Origin: Dendrophyllia cribrosa
Taxonomy: Eukaryota; Cnidaria; Anthozoa; Scleractinia; Dendrophylliidae
Direction: 5' to 3'
Length of the DNA stretch: 64,000 nucleotides
Assembly: GCA_024195265.1 (NCBI GenBank)
Contig: JAJLRJ010000003.1
Location: 31,286,143 to 31,350,142 of the forward strand
Positions within the stretch are counted from its first letter, which is position 1, and every line of letters starts with the position of its first letter. The notes under the pieces were generated by a model that saw nothing but the letters and a program-made list of their open reading frames with translations, made no database searches and was not told the DNA's origin. Shown here piece by piece: positions 21,304-36,300 of this stretch. The position numbers and the translations under genes are program-made.

Positions 21304-24300
21304 TTATTCTGCCAATTTAAATGAAGCTAATGCCTTCTCGATCTTTCCAAGTTCTGTCTCCAACTGTTTGAGCTGAAAATGAAGGGCAAAAGATGTCATG
21401 AAAAATATTTTAACCCCAGTAAGAAGCTACAAGCAATCACAACTTCCTTTTTGTCTGTAGTAACATTGTAAATGGTTTGAACCCAGGAGTATCAGTAGTG
21501 ATTGTGATCGTCCGGGTTAGTGTAGTTCTGAAAAGAACTGTTGTTGTTGACGATGACTGACGTTTCGACAAAAGCGTAAGTCATCTTCAAAGTCATGTGA
21601 ATTGTGACCCGTCAGTTGATGGTATTTATGTCTGGTTGTTGCTGTCATTGGTCAGTTTTGCCATGATGTAATTGGCTGTTGAGACTCGAGACGGTGATTG
21701 GTGCGTTTCGATCCATGTATTGTCAGTGCAATTTCTGCTGGTGTATTGTAAGTCAAATTTGTCGGTGAGTTCATGGCTAAACAGTACCAAAGGAAGGTAC
21801 TGCTCAGTAGCTTTCAATTGAATGGTCATACCGTAGGATTTCATCCACAGACTGAAAAGTTAAAACCACCTTGCACAACACAGTAAATAGTACCACAGAT
21901 AGTACTGCTCAGTAGCTTTCATTTGAATGGTCACACTTTAGAATTTCATCCACAGACTCAAAAGTTAGAATCACCTTGTACAGCATAATAAAGAGTACTT
22001 CAGGAAAGTTTTACGCAGTAGCTTTCATTTGAATGGTCACACTTCAGAATTTCATCACAGACTCAAAAGTTAGGACCACCTTGTACAGCAGAATAAACAG
22101 CACCACAGGAAAGTACTGCTCAATAGCTTTCATTTGAACGGTCACAATTTAGGATTTCATCCACGAACTCAAAAGTTAGAACCACATTGTACAGCATAAT
22201 AAACAGCACCACAGGAAAGTACTGCTCAGTAGCTTTCATTTAAATGGTCACACTTTAGGATTTCATCCACAGACTCAAAAGTTAGAACCACCTTGTACGG
22301 CATAAAACACTTAAAAGAAACATTACCATAGGAAAGTATTACTCAAAAGCCTTCATTTGAATGGTGACACTTTGATGTTTCAACGAGACTCAAAAGTTAG
22401 AACTACATCACACGACTCACCATTTGATAGCAGGAGCGAAAGAGAGAACAATCAGTTAAAAGCTACTGAGCAGTACTTTCATTTTTTGCTGTTTATTTCT
22501 AGTTTCGATGCAAGGGCTTTTGGTGGATAAAGGATCAAACCCACACTGGGTAAACTCAGTTACTTAAGTAAACAGATCAAGTGCTAAAAGAATTCAAATA
22601 TGATTTTGAATAAGAAAACAAAAGATGGATACCTTCTCCGTGTTCTGCTGTTGAACATTCTCTGGCACCTAAAAATAAGAAAACACCCGCAAATATTAGA
22701 AAAGTGGATCATATGCTAACAGAGACATCTTCTAGTTTCTCCTTGCATTATCACTACACAAGCAAACAGGTTGTTCAGTTTTTGTTAAGTTTGAACATCT
22801 CACTACTAGTACCACTGGAAATATTTGGAGACCAGCAGGGAGAACTTGCATGTGCATCTAAGGATTACGAAAGGACAGCCTTGGATGTTCCATAGGATGC
22901 CCACATGAGTCAGGGTAGACTCTTTATCATCCCTATTTTTCGTGTCAATGAGGACTTCGCGCTTGTCGGGGCCAACATGCCGCCAAATACATTGTTTGTT
23001 TCGGAAATCAAGTGTCAAATCATTTCGGTATTAAAATTTAAATTTTCTAATTGCTGGTTTTCACTTACGTCATATCAAAATTCAAGAGCATTAAAAAACA
23101 GATTTCAATTCTAAAATGTTTATGGAATTGTAGAGAGTTTAAAACTACACATCTGGGCCAAATTCTTAAGCGCAAGAGTATTTCGTTCAAGAGTTATAGG
23201 CGAACGAATATTGGTCATTTTTAGTAAAAATAAATGGACCGGCCATCTTTATGTCCCACTTAGGGACACAAACATGGCCGAGAAACTCTAACAGTCAGTA
23301 CAAAGATGGAAAGATGATACACTGACAGTCTAACAAAGGACGAAAGAAAAAACCCAGTGCTTTCACGTTCATTGTATTACCTGCTACATAGCTCTACTGT
23401 ACCTTAGTAGTATAGTCGGCTACTTCCATGGCTTCTCGTAGTTTAACCAGCTGGCTGTTCAGTTTCTCCTTCTTGCCATCCAACTTAGTGATTTCCTTAG
23501 CTACATCCACCAATCCCTGAAAATAACAACATGCGAGTCTTACTCCAGGTGCAAAACACAGCAGTACTACAATTATTATGCTGTTAGTTTTTTAATATTT
23601 TCATATTTTTTCTTCAAATTAAAACTTGGTAGCTATTAGGAATCAAAGGGTGTCATTCTTTCTCACGTTACAAACATATATTGTGACGGAGAGGAATTTG
23701 CACAAGCGAGTTGCAGAGAGGCGTACAATCACATGTATCACTCGGTTTTGCTAATGGTGCGCGTTTGCTTTGCATTTTACTGGAGGGGTTTCCAATGGAG
23801 TGTCGTAAAACCAAAACTTAGTAAGCTACATGTATTTGCTTCGAGTTCTGGTTGGTTTATTGGATTCCTTGCCTCTGTTGCGATTGGACAAGTTGGGTTG
23901 GGTTGGGTTCGGTTTTACGACAACGACAAACCGCCCTATTAGCCGATAAAAAAGCGTTGCAATGAAAAGCACTTTACTTCCAAAACTCATTTGAAACCCG
24001 CTCTATATTGCATTGCATGTAATATATTGTATTGCATTGCACAGTATTTTTAAAGTACCTTTAAAAGCACGTGCACTTCACACTTGTCTGACACAGTGGC
24101 CACAGCACATCCCTGGGGCGGCTTTTCTTCGCATACCACGTGAATCCTGTCAAGGTAGAGAATTAATAGCATTTGCTTCCACCAGACACTGTCGAGCTTG
24201 ACAAGAAGGGGATGTTAAGTTGATTGTAAGAAGCCTGTGAACAAGTTTTGCACGACTGTGGTTCAATACCTTCCTGTGAGACCTAAATGAAGGCTGGCTT

Positions 24301-27300
24301 TCAGGCTACTTATCAGTGAACCGCAGCCGTCCGCATTTGCACCGCAATAGAGGTTTTGCACGGCAGCCATGTTGCATGGCAGGAACAATAGATTCTTTTC
24401 CTTATGGGAAAGAATGTTCTTTCTAATGCAAAACATTTTCATTGTTCCTGCCATGCAACATGGCTGCCGTGCAAAACCTCTTTTCCCCACTCCAGAAACG
24501 ATTAAAAATACCATAATATTCTTTAAAGTGCAGGTTTGGATGGTGCTTGATGTAAGACTCATTTTCCCAATTTCTTTTGTTTTCAGCACGAACTGCACGT
24601 GCTATGCTTCAACTTCGTGACAATTTGCATACGGTGCACATTTGTATACGTTCCTACATGTACTCTGAATTCCATTGTGCCTTTCTAACAAAGGAGACTT
24701 GAATAATTACACCCCGGTGAGGCTGAGCCTGCGCATAAAAGAGTATTATGGTATTTTTCGGAGTGGCCAATTTTACAGTTCTCATGGCCGCATGTGAAGC
24801 CGAACCTGAACAAAGACCGGATACAGTAAGAACGTTTGTTCTGTGCCATCGAGGAGTTCGGTCCAGTTTACAAATTGAAGCATTGACTTGCAGACTGAAT
24901 GCATAAGTAATTGCCAAGAAAGACTTTGTATTGTACACTTGTACTAGTTTGTTCAACACCTATGTATTAGTTGTAAAATACAAAACTAATGTTGAAGCTA
25001 AAACAATAGTCGTACAAATAATAAACTGAGCATGCAGAAGTTTACCTTTCGCTGGAGCTCAGAGTGCAGGCCGTGTCCGTAAATTTGTTGACGGTTTCCG
25101 CCAAGGACTGCTCAGAAAACACCACATAAACTGCAGAGAAACACAAAGACTAAGATTTACCCTGCTGCAAAACAGTCTGCTTAGTGGTGTACTATTTTAC
25201 ATTAGATATAAATAGTAATGCGCTGTTCTAGATGACACAGATCACTTGTCGCTTTTAACTCTTTCACTTAAGCCCCGTCTACATGAGCAATTTTTATGTG
25301 GCAACTGTATGTGGCAATTTTTATTTGCCCGTGTAGATGATCCACCCCTAGACGAGCAATTTTTATGTGGCAACTGTATGTGGCAATTTTTATTTGCCCG
25401 TGTAGATGATCGACAAATATTTGTTGCTAGTGCGTCAGTAATAATTTCGCACAGCGGAGAGACTGGGTTCTAAAGATGACGTCGATATAATTGTTACATT
25501 TTATGTGGCGTCTCGTCCACACGGACAATTATCGGTATGTGGCAATTTTTATTTGCCACATAAAAACTAACACGCCAGCTTTTCAGCAAATACAGTTGCC
25601 ACATAAAAATTGGTCATTTTTCATCATCTACACGGGCAAATAAAAATTGCCACATAGAAAATTGCCACATAAAAATTGCTCGTGTAGACGGGGCTTTACA
25701 GAATCAATTATGGAGACACGTACATGTAGTTCTAACTTTCGAGTCTGTGGACGAAATGCTTTGGTGTGACCATTCAAATGAAACCTCTTTAGCAGTACTT
25801 TTGCATGGTACCATTTGTTCTAACTTTTGAGTCTGTTGATGAAATCCTATGGTGTGACCATTCAAATGAAACCTCTTCAGCAGTACTTTTGCATGGTACC
25901 ATTTGTTTTTCAGTATTTTACAAAATAAAATTTGGGATTATTCTTGATTTTTGGCACTTGGGAGTTAAAGGGTTAAGAGTATAACCGTTTATCACCATCT
26001 TATTCGCCAAGAAGCAGTCGACACGTCGCGACTTTACATCTGATGTAACTACATCGTGAGACGAACGATGATACACTTACAATGTGCCTTATACCACGAT
26101 GCACAATAACCAAATTTCCACGATAAGAAAAAGGCAGAAATATCATGGTTGGCGTTTTCTCCCACTCCCAGCAAAACGATTCGAGTCAAGACCAGAAACG
26201 ACACCGGACTTATCATTTGAAAAGTGAACAGCAAAAAAGTTCCTAATGATTGAGCGCTTACATAAATAGTTTACTGACTGATCGATGGATCCCTCGAGTT
26301 AATTTACTAATTGCTTGCAACTATACAAAATCGATTTAATACCTTCTGGTTTGGCTTTTGTCAAGTTGTACTCCTGACGAATGGAACGGATTGTTTTCAC
26401 AATACTCTGTACCAGGCTCATCTCTTCTTCAAGGTTACTGTCTCGCCAAGGAAGCTGTAAGTAAAGAAGACATGTTTAAAACAGTCGACTCTCCTAGCAG
26501 CTTTCTTTCTATATACTTGAACTTTTAAGTCAAATGTATTGCAAGTACAGTCAATCCTCGATCAAACGGTCACCCTCTATGAAGCGGTCACCCTCTATTA
26601 AGCGGTCACTTAACAACTCCCCAGAATTAAATCGCTTCCCATATTTACTGTAAACTTGACCCCTTTTAAGCAGTCAGTTGGCTAATACCCGACGGTGACC
26701 GGTTAATGGAGGTTTGACTGTACAGCCAACCTCTATTAAGTGGTCAGGATGTGCGTATCTTTTTATCCTGCCGTTGTCTTAACCTGACAATACACTCAGG
26801 CAACTTAAGGGAAAAATAATCCACGGATTATATTTTAGCACAGAATATGTAACAATTTTATCCGTTATCACTGTGATCGTTAGTTCTGAAGAAACATCAC
26901 TCATTTGGATAAGATGCTCTTCTTAAAGGTTACATATTTTCCCCTTCCCAAACGCCTCCCTCTTCTCCGCCCATCCCTCATCTCAAGCCCCCTATCTTCC
27001 CCCCCTTTCCACAGACCACTTACCTCATCCGGGTAGGGCGTGACGCAGATACTTGGGGGTGCCTCCCCATGCCTGCGTGGTAGTCGTTGATAGAGCTCCT
27101 CTGTTACAAAAGGCATGAATGGACTAAGAAGAGTCAAACCGTTCTCCAAACAAGTGTAGCTTGCAAATGTTAAGAAATATCACAGACTTTGTACCTCGTG
27201 TTACAGTAACTACGGTTCATCGGATTCTCTGCGTCTGCTGTGATTGGTCAGTGATTACTTTGGTTTTGGTTTTGGTTTTACGACACTCAATTGGAAACTG

Positions 27301-30300
27301 CTCTATTTATACACAATAACATTATAAATTTTGTGGGGTGTGGGGTGGGGTTTGTGTATTCTAGTACCCAGGCGTTTCCTGTTCTCTCGCTCAATATGCT
27401 GCACGACTGACTTCATGACATCACAAAACCCGTTCCCTGGCACTTATATGCGTACTTTGTGCTCGTCCACGAGAGAAAGAGAAGACCTAGGGACAAAGAT
27501 GGCTTCAAGAGTGATAAGCTGGCACCTAATTTATTCTTGTAATATCAATATAAATTTAAACAAACAGGTCACGAGAATAAAGAAAAAGATCAGCAACGAT
27601 GAATTGTCTTGATGGTTATATAAGTTCTTCTAACTTCTATCGTATGAAATTTATGGAGACAAGTGAGGAGAACTTGTGTGTGGATGCTCTAAATGAATAA
27701 AGGGGTAAGTTCCTAAAGAAACAGCGGTACTGCCTCGGTGGGGGAGTGAAACATGAAAATTTGTTATTGTCAACTGAGTTTATAAGGTAAATTGGACACC
27801 GCAAACAGATTCAAAAGCTGATGTTTCGAGAGCTTGCCCTTAGTCAGAGCGCATCCTGACGAAGCACTGACGAAGGGCTAGCGATAGAAACGTCAGCTTT
27901 TGAATCTCTTTACGTATACGGTGGCCAATTTACCTTATCAACTCTGTGGATACACTACATAAGTGAACTGCTACAGATTATCAACTCTGTGGATACACTA
28001 CATGAGTGAACTGTTATAGTTTATCAACTCGACTCACAAGCAAGCTGAATTGACAGCTGAAGGAAGCACCCTTTGCTAAAATTTGAATACAGTAATAACT
28101 TTACAACATGACTTCATTAGCTGGGGTCTGTTATTTAAACGGTGTTTACGGTTTTAATAAAGTCTTAAATCAATTTTTAGTAGAACAGGCCGATTTGTCA
28201 TATCTGCCAGACCTAACCTGCGATTTTAGAGAGCGACCACATAAGAGGAAATATGAGCGCTGCTTAAAGTGGGCCTAATCAGAAACCCATAAGTGGGTTG
28301 AAACGTGCAACTGTCTCTTGTACGCTTCAAAACAAGCTTCCGATTATTCAATTTGCTAAAAAGTTGTTACAGCCATATTTGGAAAATCAAGATAAAAATA
28401 TTAACCAATCAATTCGCTAGAACAAGTTGCTTCCAATCTCCCTGGACCGAGGGGTTTTCAAATATGGTACTAAGCAAAAAATGAATACAGCTATTTCAAT
28501 TTACGTTGTCGGGTGAAAGCTTAAAGCTCAAAGCCTACAAGTCAAGACCGATCCGCGAACGAGTAAACCGAGCGCCTGTTCCAGGCATGCAGGTAGTTGG
28601 AAGCGGTGAAACGAAAAGAAACGGCGCGAATGAGCGATGCGACGAGCGGGGAAAACGCTTATTTTGCGTCGCTCCCGACTATCTTGGCTTGTAGCTTTGA
28701 GCTTTCATCCGACAACGTTAATTGAAATAGCTGTATTCGGAAGCTGTGAATGCGCGTTACACGTTTCAACCCACTTATGGGTTTTCTGGCCTAATCTAAT
28801 ATTCTTATTGTAAAGCGCCATGGGCAATTAGTGGATTTGGCGCTATATAAAGATTATTATTATTTGTCATACCAGACCAAGTCCGGACGTGGTCTTCGTA
28901 ATCTGCGTCTCGTCAAAAAGTTCTAACAACTTATTTTAGACCTACTTATATGTGATTAATGGAGTCCCCGGCCTAGTTTTAACCTCGATTTACCCATAAA
29001 CCAGTTGTCATTTATTCTTCGATTAAATAATCGGCACTTAAAATTTTATATCCAAAAAACGATGAACAGGATACAGAGTGTTACGTGCCGTGTGGATTGT
29101 CTCTTTGTTCCCGTTTTGTAGAACTGGTTTGAGGTACTCCTGCAAGACAAAACAACAAAAAATATCACTATTTACACGAAAAAAGTTAAAATGAGAGGGA
29201 ATCTTAATAAATTGAATCTTTGACAAAGACAGCAACTGACCATAAGAGACGGAAACTATTTGAAGTCAACTAGAAGATATCTCCGGGAAATAGACTTTGT
29301 TGAAGCAGGTTTTACAAGTATATGAATTGCTGCAGGGTTAGCTCAGTTGGTGGAGAGCATGTCTGCTGAACACCGTAATATTAAAATTTAAATTCTCATT
29401 TTCAGTCCTATACATTTCCCATAGAAGTAGTTGGGAGAAATTGTTTGGATATCAAGAGAACTCATCTTGCGTGATCATGTCCTTAATTCTCATGACCTTT
29501 TTGATTGATGAGGCATTAATATTACAAGGAGAAATTTGATGCTGATCACTCTTCGGGCTTAAAGGGTTAACTCCCAAGAGTGCAAAAGATAAAAATTCAT
29601 ATAAAACCCCAAATTTTATTTTGTAAAATATTGAAAAACAAGTTGCACCATGCAAAAGGTTTCATTTGAATGGTCACACCATAGGATTTCATCAACAGAC
29701 TCAAAAGTTAGAACAAATGGTACCATGTAAAAGTACTGCTGAAGAGGTTTCATTTGAATGGTCACACCATAGGATTTCATCAACAGACTCAAAAGTTAGA
29801 ACAAATGGTATCATGCAAAAGTACTGCTGAAGAGGTTTCATTTGAATGATCACACCATAGGATTTCCTCCACAGACTCAAAAGTTAGAACAAATGGTACC
29901 ATGCAAAAGTACTGCCAAAGAGATTTCATTTGAATGGTCACACCATAGGATTTCGTCAACAGACTCAAAAGTTAGAACAAATGGTACCATGCAAAAGTAC
30001 TGCCAAACAGATTTCATTTGAATGGTCACACCATAGGATTTCATCAACAGACTCAAAAGTTAGAACAAATGGTACCATGCAAAAGTACTGCCAAAGAGGT
30101 TTCATTTGAATGGTCACACCATAGGATTTCATCAACAGACTCAAAAGTTAGAACTACACCTCTGGGAGTGAAAGGGTTAAAATAACCGAGGACGAAGATG
30201 CTACCTTTACCATGATATCTGCAAATGGTTAGCCCTTCACGTGGCTTAGATGACCATGTAGAAATGGCAGTCCCGTCTCCAGTGGGAACGTAAAAACAGT

Positions 30301-33300
30301 GTCCTCAATTAGCACTTTAGTGCGAAATACATCACACTTAAATAAAGTGACTCATGCAGTAGGGGACGTAAAACAGTGTCCTTAATTAACACTTTCGTGC
30401 TAAGTACAGGTGTTTTTCAGTGTCTCTCCCTTATATCATTCATTGCACTTTTTTCCTGTTTTGGCGTTTTTATAGCCTCACTTTTGTTGTCTTACCAAAT
30501 AAACATCACACAGCTCGTACAGCCAAAAGTTGTACATGGCCGTGGTGGCTGATGGGAAGTCATAATTCCTGAAGCCTTCGTTGGCTGTTTTCTCCGCGTC
30601 AGACAACCGGCTCAGAATCCATCGGTCTTCCAAAGTCTCGTTGCCTATCAGCTATGTAAAGGAAAAAAAGACAAAGGTTTGTAAAAGGTGGTGAAAACGT
30701 CAAACATTTCCTGCCTATTTTTCCTTTACTAACAAAATGCAATTCATTACTCATATCAACATAAAAGTTGTTATGGCTTTGATAGAAATGCACCGCAGAT
30801 GAGTCTAAACCATAAAATTGAACATATTCAGAAATGCCCTTATTACACATATATTATATACACATTAGTATACACCCAAACTTAAGCTTTTTCGCAGCTA
30901 AGTGCATACGATAACATGCGATATGCCTTAGACCTGTCCTACATTTAACAAACTTTAACAAATCCTCCCTCCAAAAAAAAACATCCAGATAGTTAAACAA
31001 GAACAGGGGATAAAACCACATTTAAACGATCCATTTAAACGAAGGTTCAACATTTACAGATATGAGTGTGGATTTGAGGAATGCAAAAGTTGCCATACAG
31101 ATGCAAACGTTTGGAGATTTATCAATTCCTGGTCACCTTAATAACATAGATCTCATTCGCAAATGGCGGCCGATTAATTATTATTTTATATTATGCTTAC
31201 CAGCCCTACTGGCCTCGTTAGAATGTGCAAGATTCAGAAGAATTTTTTTTCTAACACGTAGCCTGCGTGCCAGGCATAAACGGGGAGGGGGAAAAGGCCC
31301 GAAAAAGGAGAAGGGAAGGAACACCTGCTATAAGAACAGGGCTATTCGCATTACGCCTAATGATTTCCTGGGAATTTAATTATACCAACTGTCATTGAAT
31401 ACGTTCACCAATCAAACTGGCGTGCGCCTTTACACATGGCTGACTTCACGCGGGAATTTACTATGTTTACCTCCCAGCGCGAATTAGCCAATCGGAATTT
31501 TGCGGCCGCCAGCGTCAGTAGAAATGAGCAAAAGGGAGTCTTTTTTGCAGGCGTCCTTTCCCTCTCTCCCCAGTTCCCCTCTCGCAGGCGCCTGCTACGC
31601 AGGCTATCGAAAATGAGGCCAGTGGGGCTAATTAACATACATATAAAAAAACGTTTCTCCGTCATTTGCGGTTACCTACATGTACCTCTGGTTTGTCATT
31701 CGGTGTGAAGTCAGTTCCAAGGCCGCTGAGGGCGAACTTGGTAGCGTTCCACAGTTTGTTGCAGAAATGACGATAACCTTGTACACGAAGAACGTCAAGG
31801 TTGATGTCACGTCCTGCAAAGCAATTTAAGGGAATTAAAAGAACTTGCTGACATCCTTGAAAACTTTCTACATTTATCGTAGTTTGTTGAGTATCTAAAT
31901 TCGTCCTCAGGCCCTTCTCAACTTTCAAAATGGCGGAGCAGGAGAAAAAAGGTAAAGGTAAAGTCTAAATGCTATAGCTCAGAAGGAGGTCGGACACCTT
32001 AATGAGAATATATAACGGAGTAACTGGTTAGCAGTTGAGGTAAGGATTAGCAGTTTAAATAGTTAAATTTAGGCTGAGGTCACAGGTTCAATCCTGAGTG
32101 GGGATTTTATATTTTCTTTTTTACACTTAAAAAATTATTGAAAATAAATTCCAAGTGTTCACATTACGTTATATAATTCTCAATAAGGTGTCCAACCTCC
32201 TTCTGAGCTTTAGAAGGTAGACTCTCCCCCCTGGAAAGGGCTGCCAAAATGCTAACAAAAATCCTGGATTATTTCGTTGCGTAAAACATGATGAAATACG
32301 TTCGTCTTTAAACAACTGTTTCTGATTGCCAGAAAACAAACATAGCTGCCAATCGCTGGAAATAACCTCCACAAACGCTTTTTCATCTTGTGTTACGTGA
32401 CAAAATACTCTTGAAGTATTTTGGCGGTCTTGTCCAGGGTTGTGCCTAAATCATACCGTCCAGAAGGACGTCGGACACCTTATTGAACTTATATGTCGAT
32501 ACTTTATTTTTAATAAATTTTTAAGTGTAAAAAAGAAAATCTAAAATTCCCACTCAGGATTGAACCCGCGTGACCTCAGCTAGGCTTAGGCTTAGGCTTA
32601 CATAGCCTACCGTACCACTGTACCACCTAGCTTCTCTAAATTTAACTGTATAAACTGCTACCCCCAACCTCAACTGAAAGCTAACCAGTTACTCCGTTAT
32701 ATAAGTATCAATAAGGTGTTCGACGTCCTTCTGGATGGTATGATTTGGGCTTGACCCTTGTCCAGGGGTTTCCATGCCCGCCCCGCCATTTTGAAAATGG
32801 AGAAGGGCCTGGAAACGAGATTGGTTGAGTATTCTACCCATCAGGCACTTCACGTCATTTTAATAGCGATAAACAGAGACTGACCTTGTGCAGTGTAAGC
32901 ACACAGTGCAAACCGCAGAGCATCAGTGCCGCACTCGGGAATTCCTTCAGGGTAATCTTCTTTCTGTAAAAGATAAAGGACATGAGCTAACCCACCCAGC
33001 CAACGGGATAGGTGTGTGCCGCAAAGGTTCTTAAACCCTGACTCTATATAAGGGTAGAAAATCGAAAATTAACACCCTATTTAAGGGGAAAACAGAATAT
33101 TTGTGTGAACAGATCGTTTTTATTTCTTTTCTGTACATGTAAGGTTTAGCATCAGGTATAGAATACTGGACTGCGTCTAGTTTCCTTTATACGCCATCAT
33201 AACCATATCTTCTTCATGTAGCAGGGTGTTTAGATACTGTAATTCAGCTAATACAGTTTAAAGTAACCCTAACCAAGGATCACAACATCAAAGAGGATAC

Positions 33301-36300
33301 CCTATTTTAGGACTGACTAACTCAAAACCATACCCTATCCCGCGGCACATACCTATATAGCTTATATATGGTAGTACCCCCCCCCCCCAAAAAAAAAAAA
33401 AAAACCTGGGCACTGACCAAGATGATGGTAATTAACTTCATCTGTAAATTATTTACCTGTCCTTTTCTAGCGCGTTCGACCTCTTTTGGATCCAGGTTAC
33501 TGTTCTCAAGCTGGCGGTGAAGATCCTGAGAACGAAAGGACACCTTGATTACGGAAAAATCGGCAACTTAACAGACAATAACAGCTGTCAATCAATGGAC
33601 AATGGCTAAACATGGCATCATCAGTGTAGCATCTGTGATGATACCGACTTATATGTATGTACAAATTTGCTGTCTGATATGTCTTACCAATGCAAAATGA
33701 TAAACAGTGTTCGGGTCATGGGTTGTAGAAACGGATCCGGTGGAGACACCGATTGGACTTTTAATATCTTGAAAACCTTTCAAGTTTACCCTTCCTTTAA
33801 CGTTTGGTGGTGTTAATACAGACTTAATACAGACATTAAATCCACAATTCGTATACCATAAAATGGTGGTTACAAGTCCCCCTCCCCCCTCTAGTTATAG
33901 ACCCACCAGTTTAGCAAGAAAACATTATTGCGGTTATTAATTTGCATATCTGTCCCGTATAGTATAACTTGTTAAACGCTTCGCGTATTCACGAGTTAAA
34001 TGCCTACAGTATAGACCCTATTCAAAAATGGCGGCCGACTTATTTATTCTTTTATATTCATGCTAATCAGCCCAACTAGCCTCATTTTAGAGCAAAAATT
34101 CTTTTTAATTTTGCACATGCTAACGAGGCTAGTTGGGCTGATTAGCATAAATATAAAAGAATTATAAATCGGCCGCCATTTATGAATAGGGTCTATGTGG
34201 CAAAAAAAAAAACAACTTTCAAATTTTCAGTAATCCCTTCTAACTTTTTAAAGCTGAGCGATCAACTCCATTGGGATAACGCTCTTGTAATTTATCAAAC
34301 AAACAAAATCGCCCCTAAAATTTCTACCACTCACTTCTAGCGATACTCCCTTGATGACATCAATAGGATCTATGACGTTGCCAAGAGACTTGCTCATTTT
34401 TCTGCCATGCGCATCTCGCACCATCGCGTGCAGGAACACTTCAGTGAATGGCAGCTGACCAGTAAGCTTGAGGCCCAGTTTCACCATCCGGGCAATCCAG
34501 AAAAACAGGATGTCGTGCCCAGTCTCTAACAGAGTGCCAGGGTAGAAGACTTTGTAATCTTCAGTCTGCAAGGAAAAGAACTCACAATTAGCAATCACGC
34601 ATAATTTAAGATGAAACGCGACAAATACAATCGAATCTCCTTGATAGCGGCACCAAAGGGACAGAGCCAAGTGTATTATAGAGGTAGGGATTATATGAAC
34701 TTTTGGTATCTTCGGGACCAAGAGAACTGTCCGTAACAGAGAGGTTTCCGTATTATAGAGGTGTCCGTAAGGAGAGGTTCGACTGTACTTGAAAAATATT
34801 GAGGTTACAAATATTGAGGTTGAAAAGTGTGGACTTTCCGAATTTTATTCACCAGTTGCGCGGTAAGAGAAAACCTGATAGGTTTCAACGAGTAAGTCAA
34901 AATCAGACAAAGCACTTCCCATGATAATGTTAGCTTAATTGGTGGTTTCTATAGGATTGCAGACGACCTTTTTATCACCGGCCTTAAAATCCGCGATCGC
35001 ACGATCGTTGAGGTCGATGATTGAGTACGAGATTGAGTATGAGTATGACTTTTCAAACGTAGTTCGCGTGCTCTAGATAATCATTTATCAGCACAATTTT
35101 ATACCTAGAGTCTCCTTAGATTCTGGTCAGCAACAGGAAGAACCAACAACTCTGAGGATGTCACTGGCTTTAAATTCAAAAGTCGTACTCAATCTCGTTC
35201 TCGTACTTTAAAAGTCTAAAGCTCCCTAATGTCGTTAGAGTCCAGCACATTTGAGGATAGGAAAAAGGCCAAGGGGACAACATCCGGGATTTTTGCCTCT
35301 TGTATCACGCCAGCAGCATAACATGACAGAATAAAATCCCGGATGTACTCACAGGCTGAGGAAAAAGGGACAACTTAAAAAAGTTACATAAAGCAAACAA
35401 ACAACTGACCTCATCAGGCCAACCAAATATGGAGAAAGGGAACAGGCCAGAGGAGAACCACGTGTCCAACACATCCTCATCTGTAACATAACATTCATAA
35501 CTTGAAACACGTTTGGTGGAAAAGAAAAACAAAAGAACATCGTGGAAATAACCTTTAATTACATCTTTGCAAGCTACAAATACATTGTTAATGTGTAAGG
35601 ATAAAAAATAAAAATAAATATAAATAAAATCAATTGAACATCACAGGTATATCATACAATTAATTCAAAACAAAAAAAAGAAAAAGAAAAGAAAAAGCTG
35701 TTAACATTCTTTTAAATCCCGACTGGATTAACGCGCAGCAGAACTAATAATGAACAATTTTACTGTCTAAGAAAAGACAAAAGTTTTATTCACCTTCAGC
35801 AGCATTTATATGTTTTAGTTTGAACGGGCTTCGATCTTTTGGCTCTGTTGCCTTGAACTGAATTCAAGAATTTTAACGGTTTTTCTTTGATTGACGCCTA
35901 TCAAAACTCAACTTTATCCGCCTTGAATGAAATGTAGGCTGGCTACAAATTGAAAACTGAAATGTGTGGTACCTTAGACGTCTCATGCTGTAAATCGAAT
36001 ACTGATTTTCTTGAAAGCTCTCCTCAAGTACGAAATTAATGTTTACGTTTTGCTGTTGTTAATCTACGTAACTATGCCTATTGTACCTTGTTTCAAAGTG
36101 ATTTTCTCTGGCGCCACATTGAACCTTTCTGCTGCTTTCTTTAACACCTCCTCTTCTGTCCGACCACTGCAATAAAATCAACACAAATCAGTTCCCAACT
36201 TAACCATCAGTTTTTATCTCGTGAATACGCGAAGCGTTGCAAACGAGTTATACCATACAGGGAAAATATGCAAATCTTCACTCGGTCGATCGGCTGTAAA

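Larger units (their letters stand above)
21304..24146 (-). other. VARS1: VARS1 C-terminal exons (coiled coil) and stop
   Basis: Four exons (24146-24059, 23516-23403, 22668-22633, 21372-21304) encode a PPQGCAVA segment, then a heptad-like, Lys/Glu-rich coiled coil ([20 protein letters not shown]) and the end [10 protein letters not shown] before TAA at 21304-21306. This matches the tRNA-contacting C-terminal coiled coil of ValRS. Confidence 0.93.

Noticed and set aside
22009..22320. Regularly spaced repeats that could suggest a CRISPR array
   Set aside because: The repeats are about 105 bp with no unique spacers, the genome is eukaryotic, and the units are homologous to the 88-bp satellite.
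29330..29380. tRNA-like 5' half (GGGTTAGCTCAGTTGGTGGA)
   Set aside because: Box A resemblance is good but no box B or 3' half follows; at most a SINE fragment.
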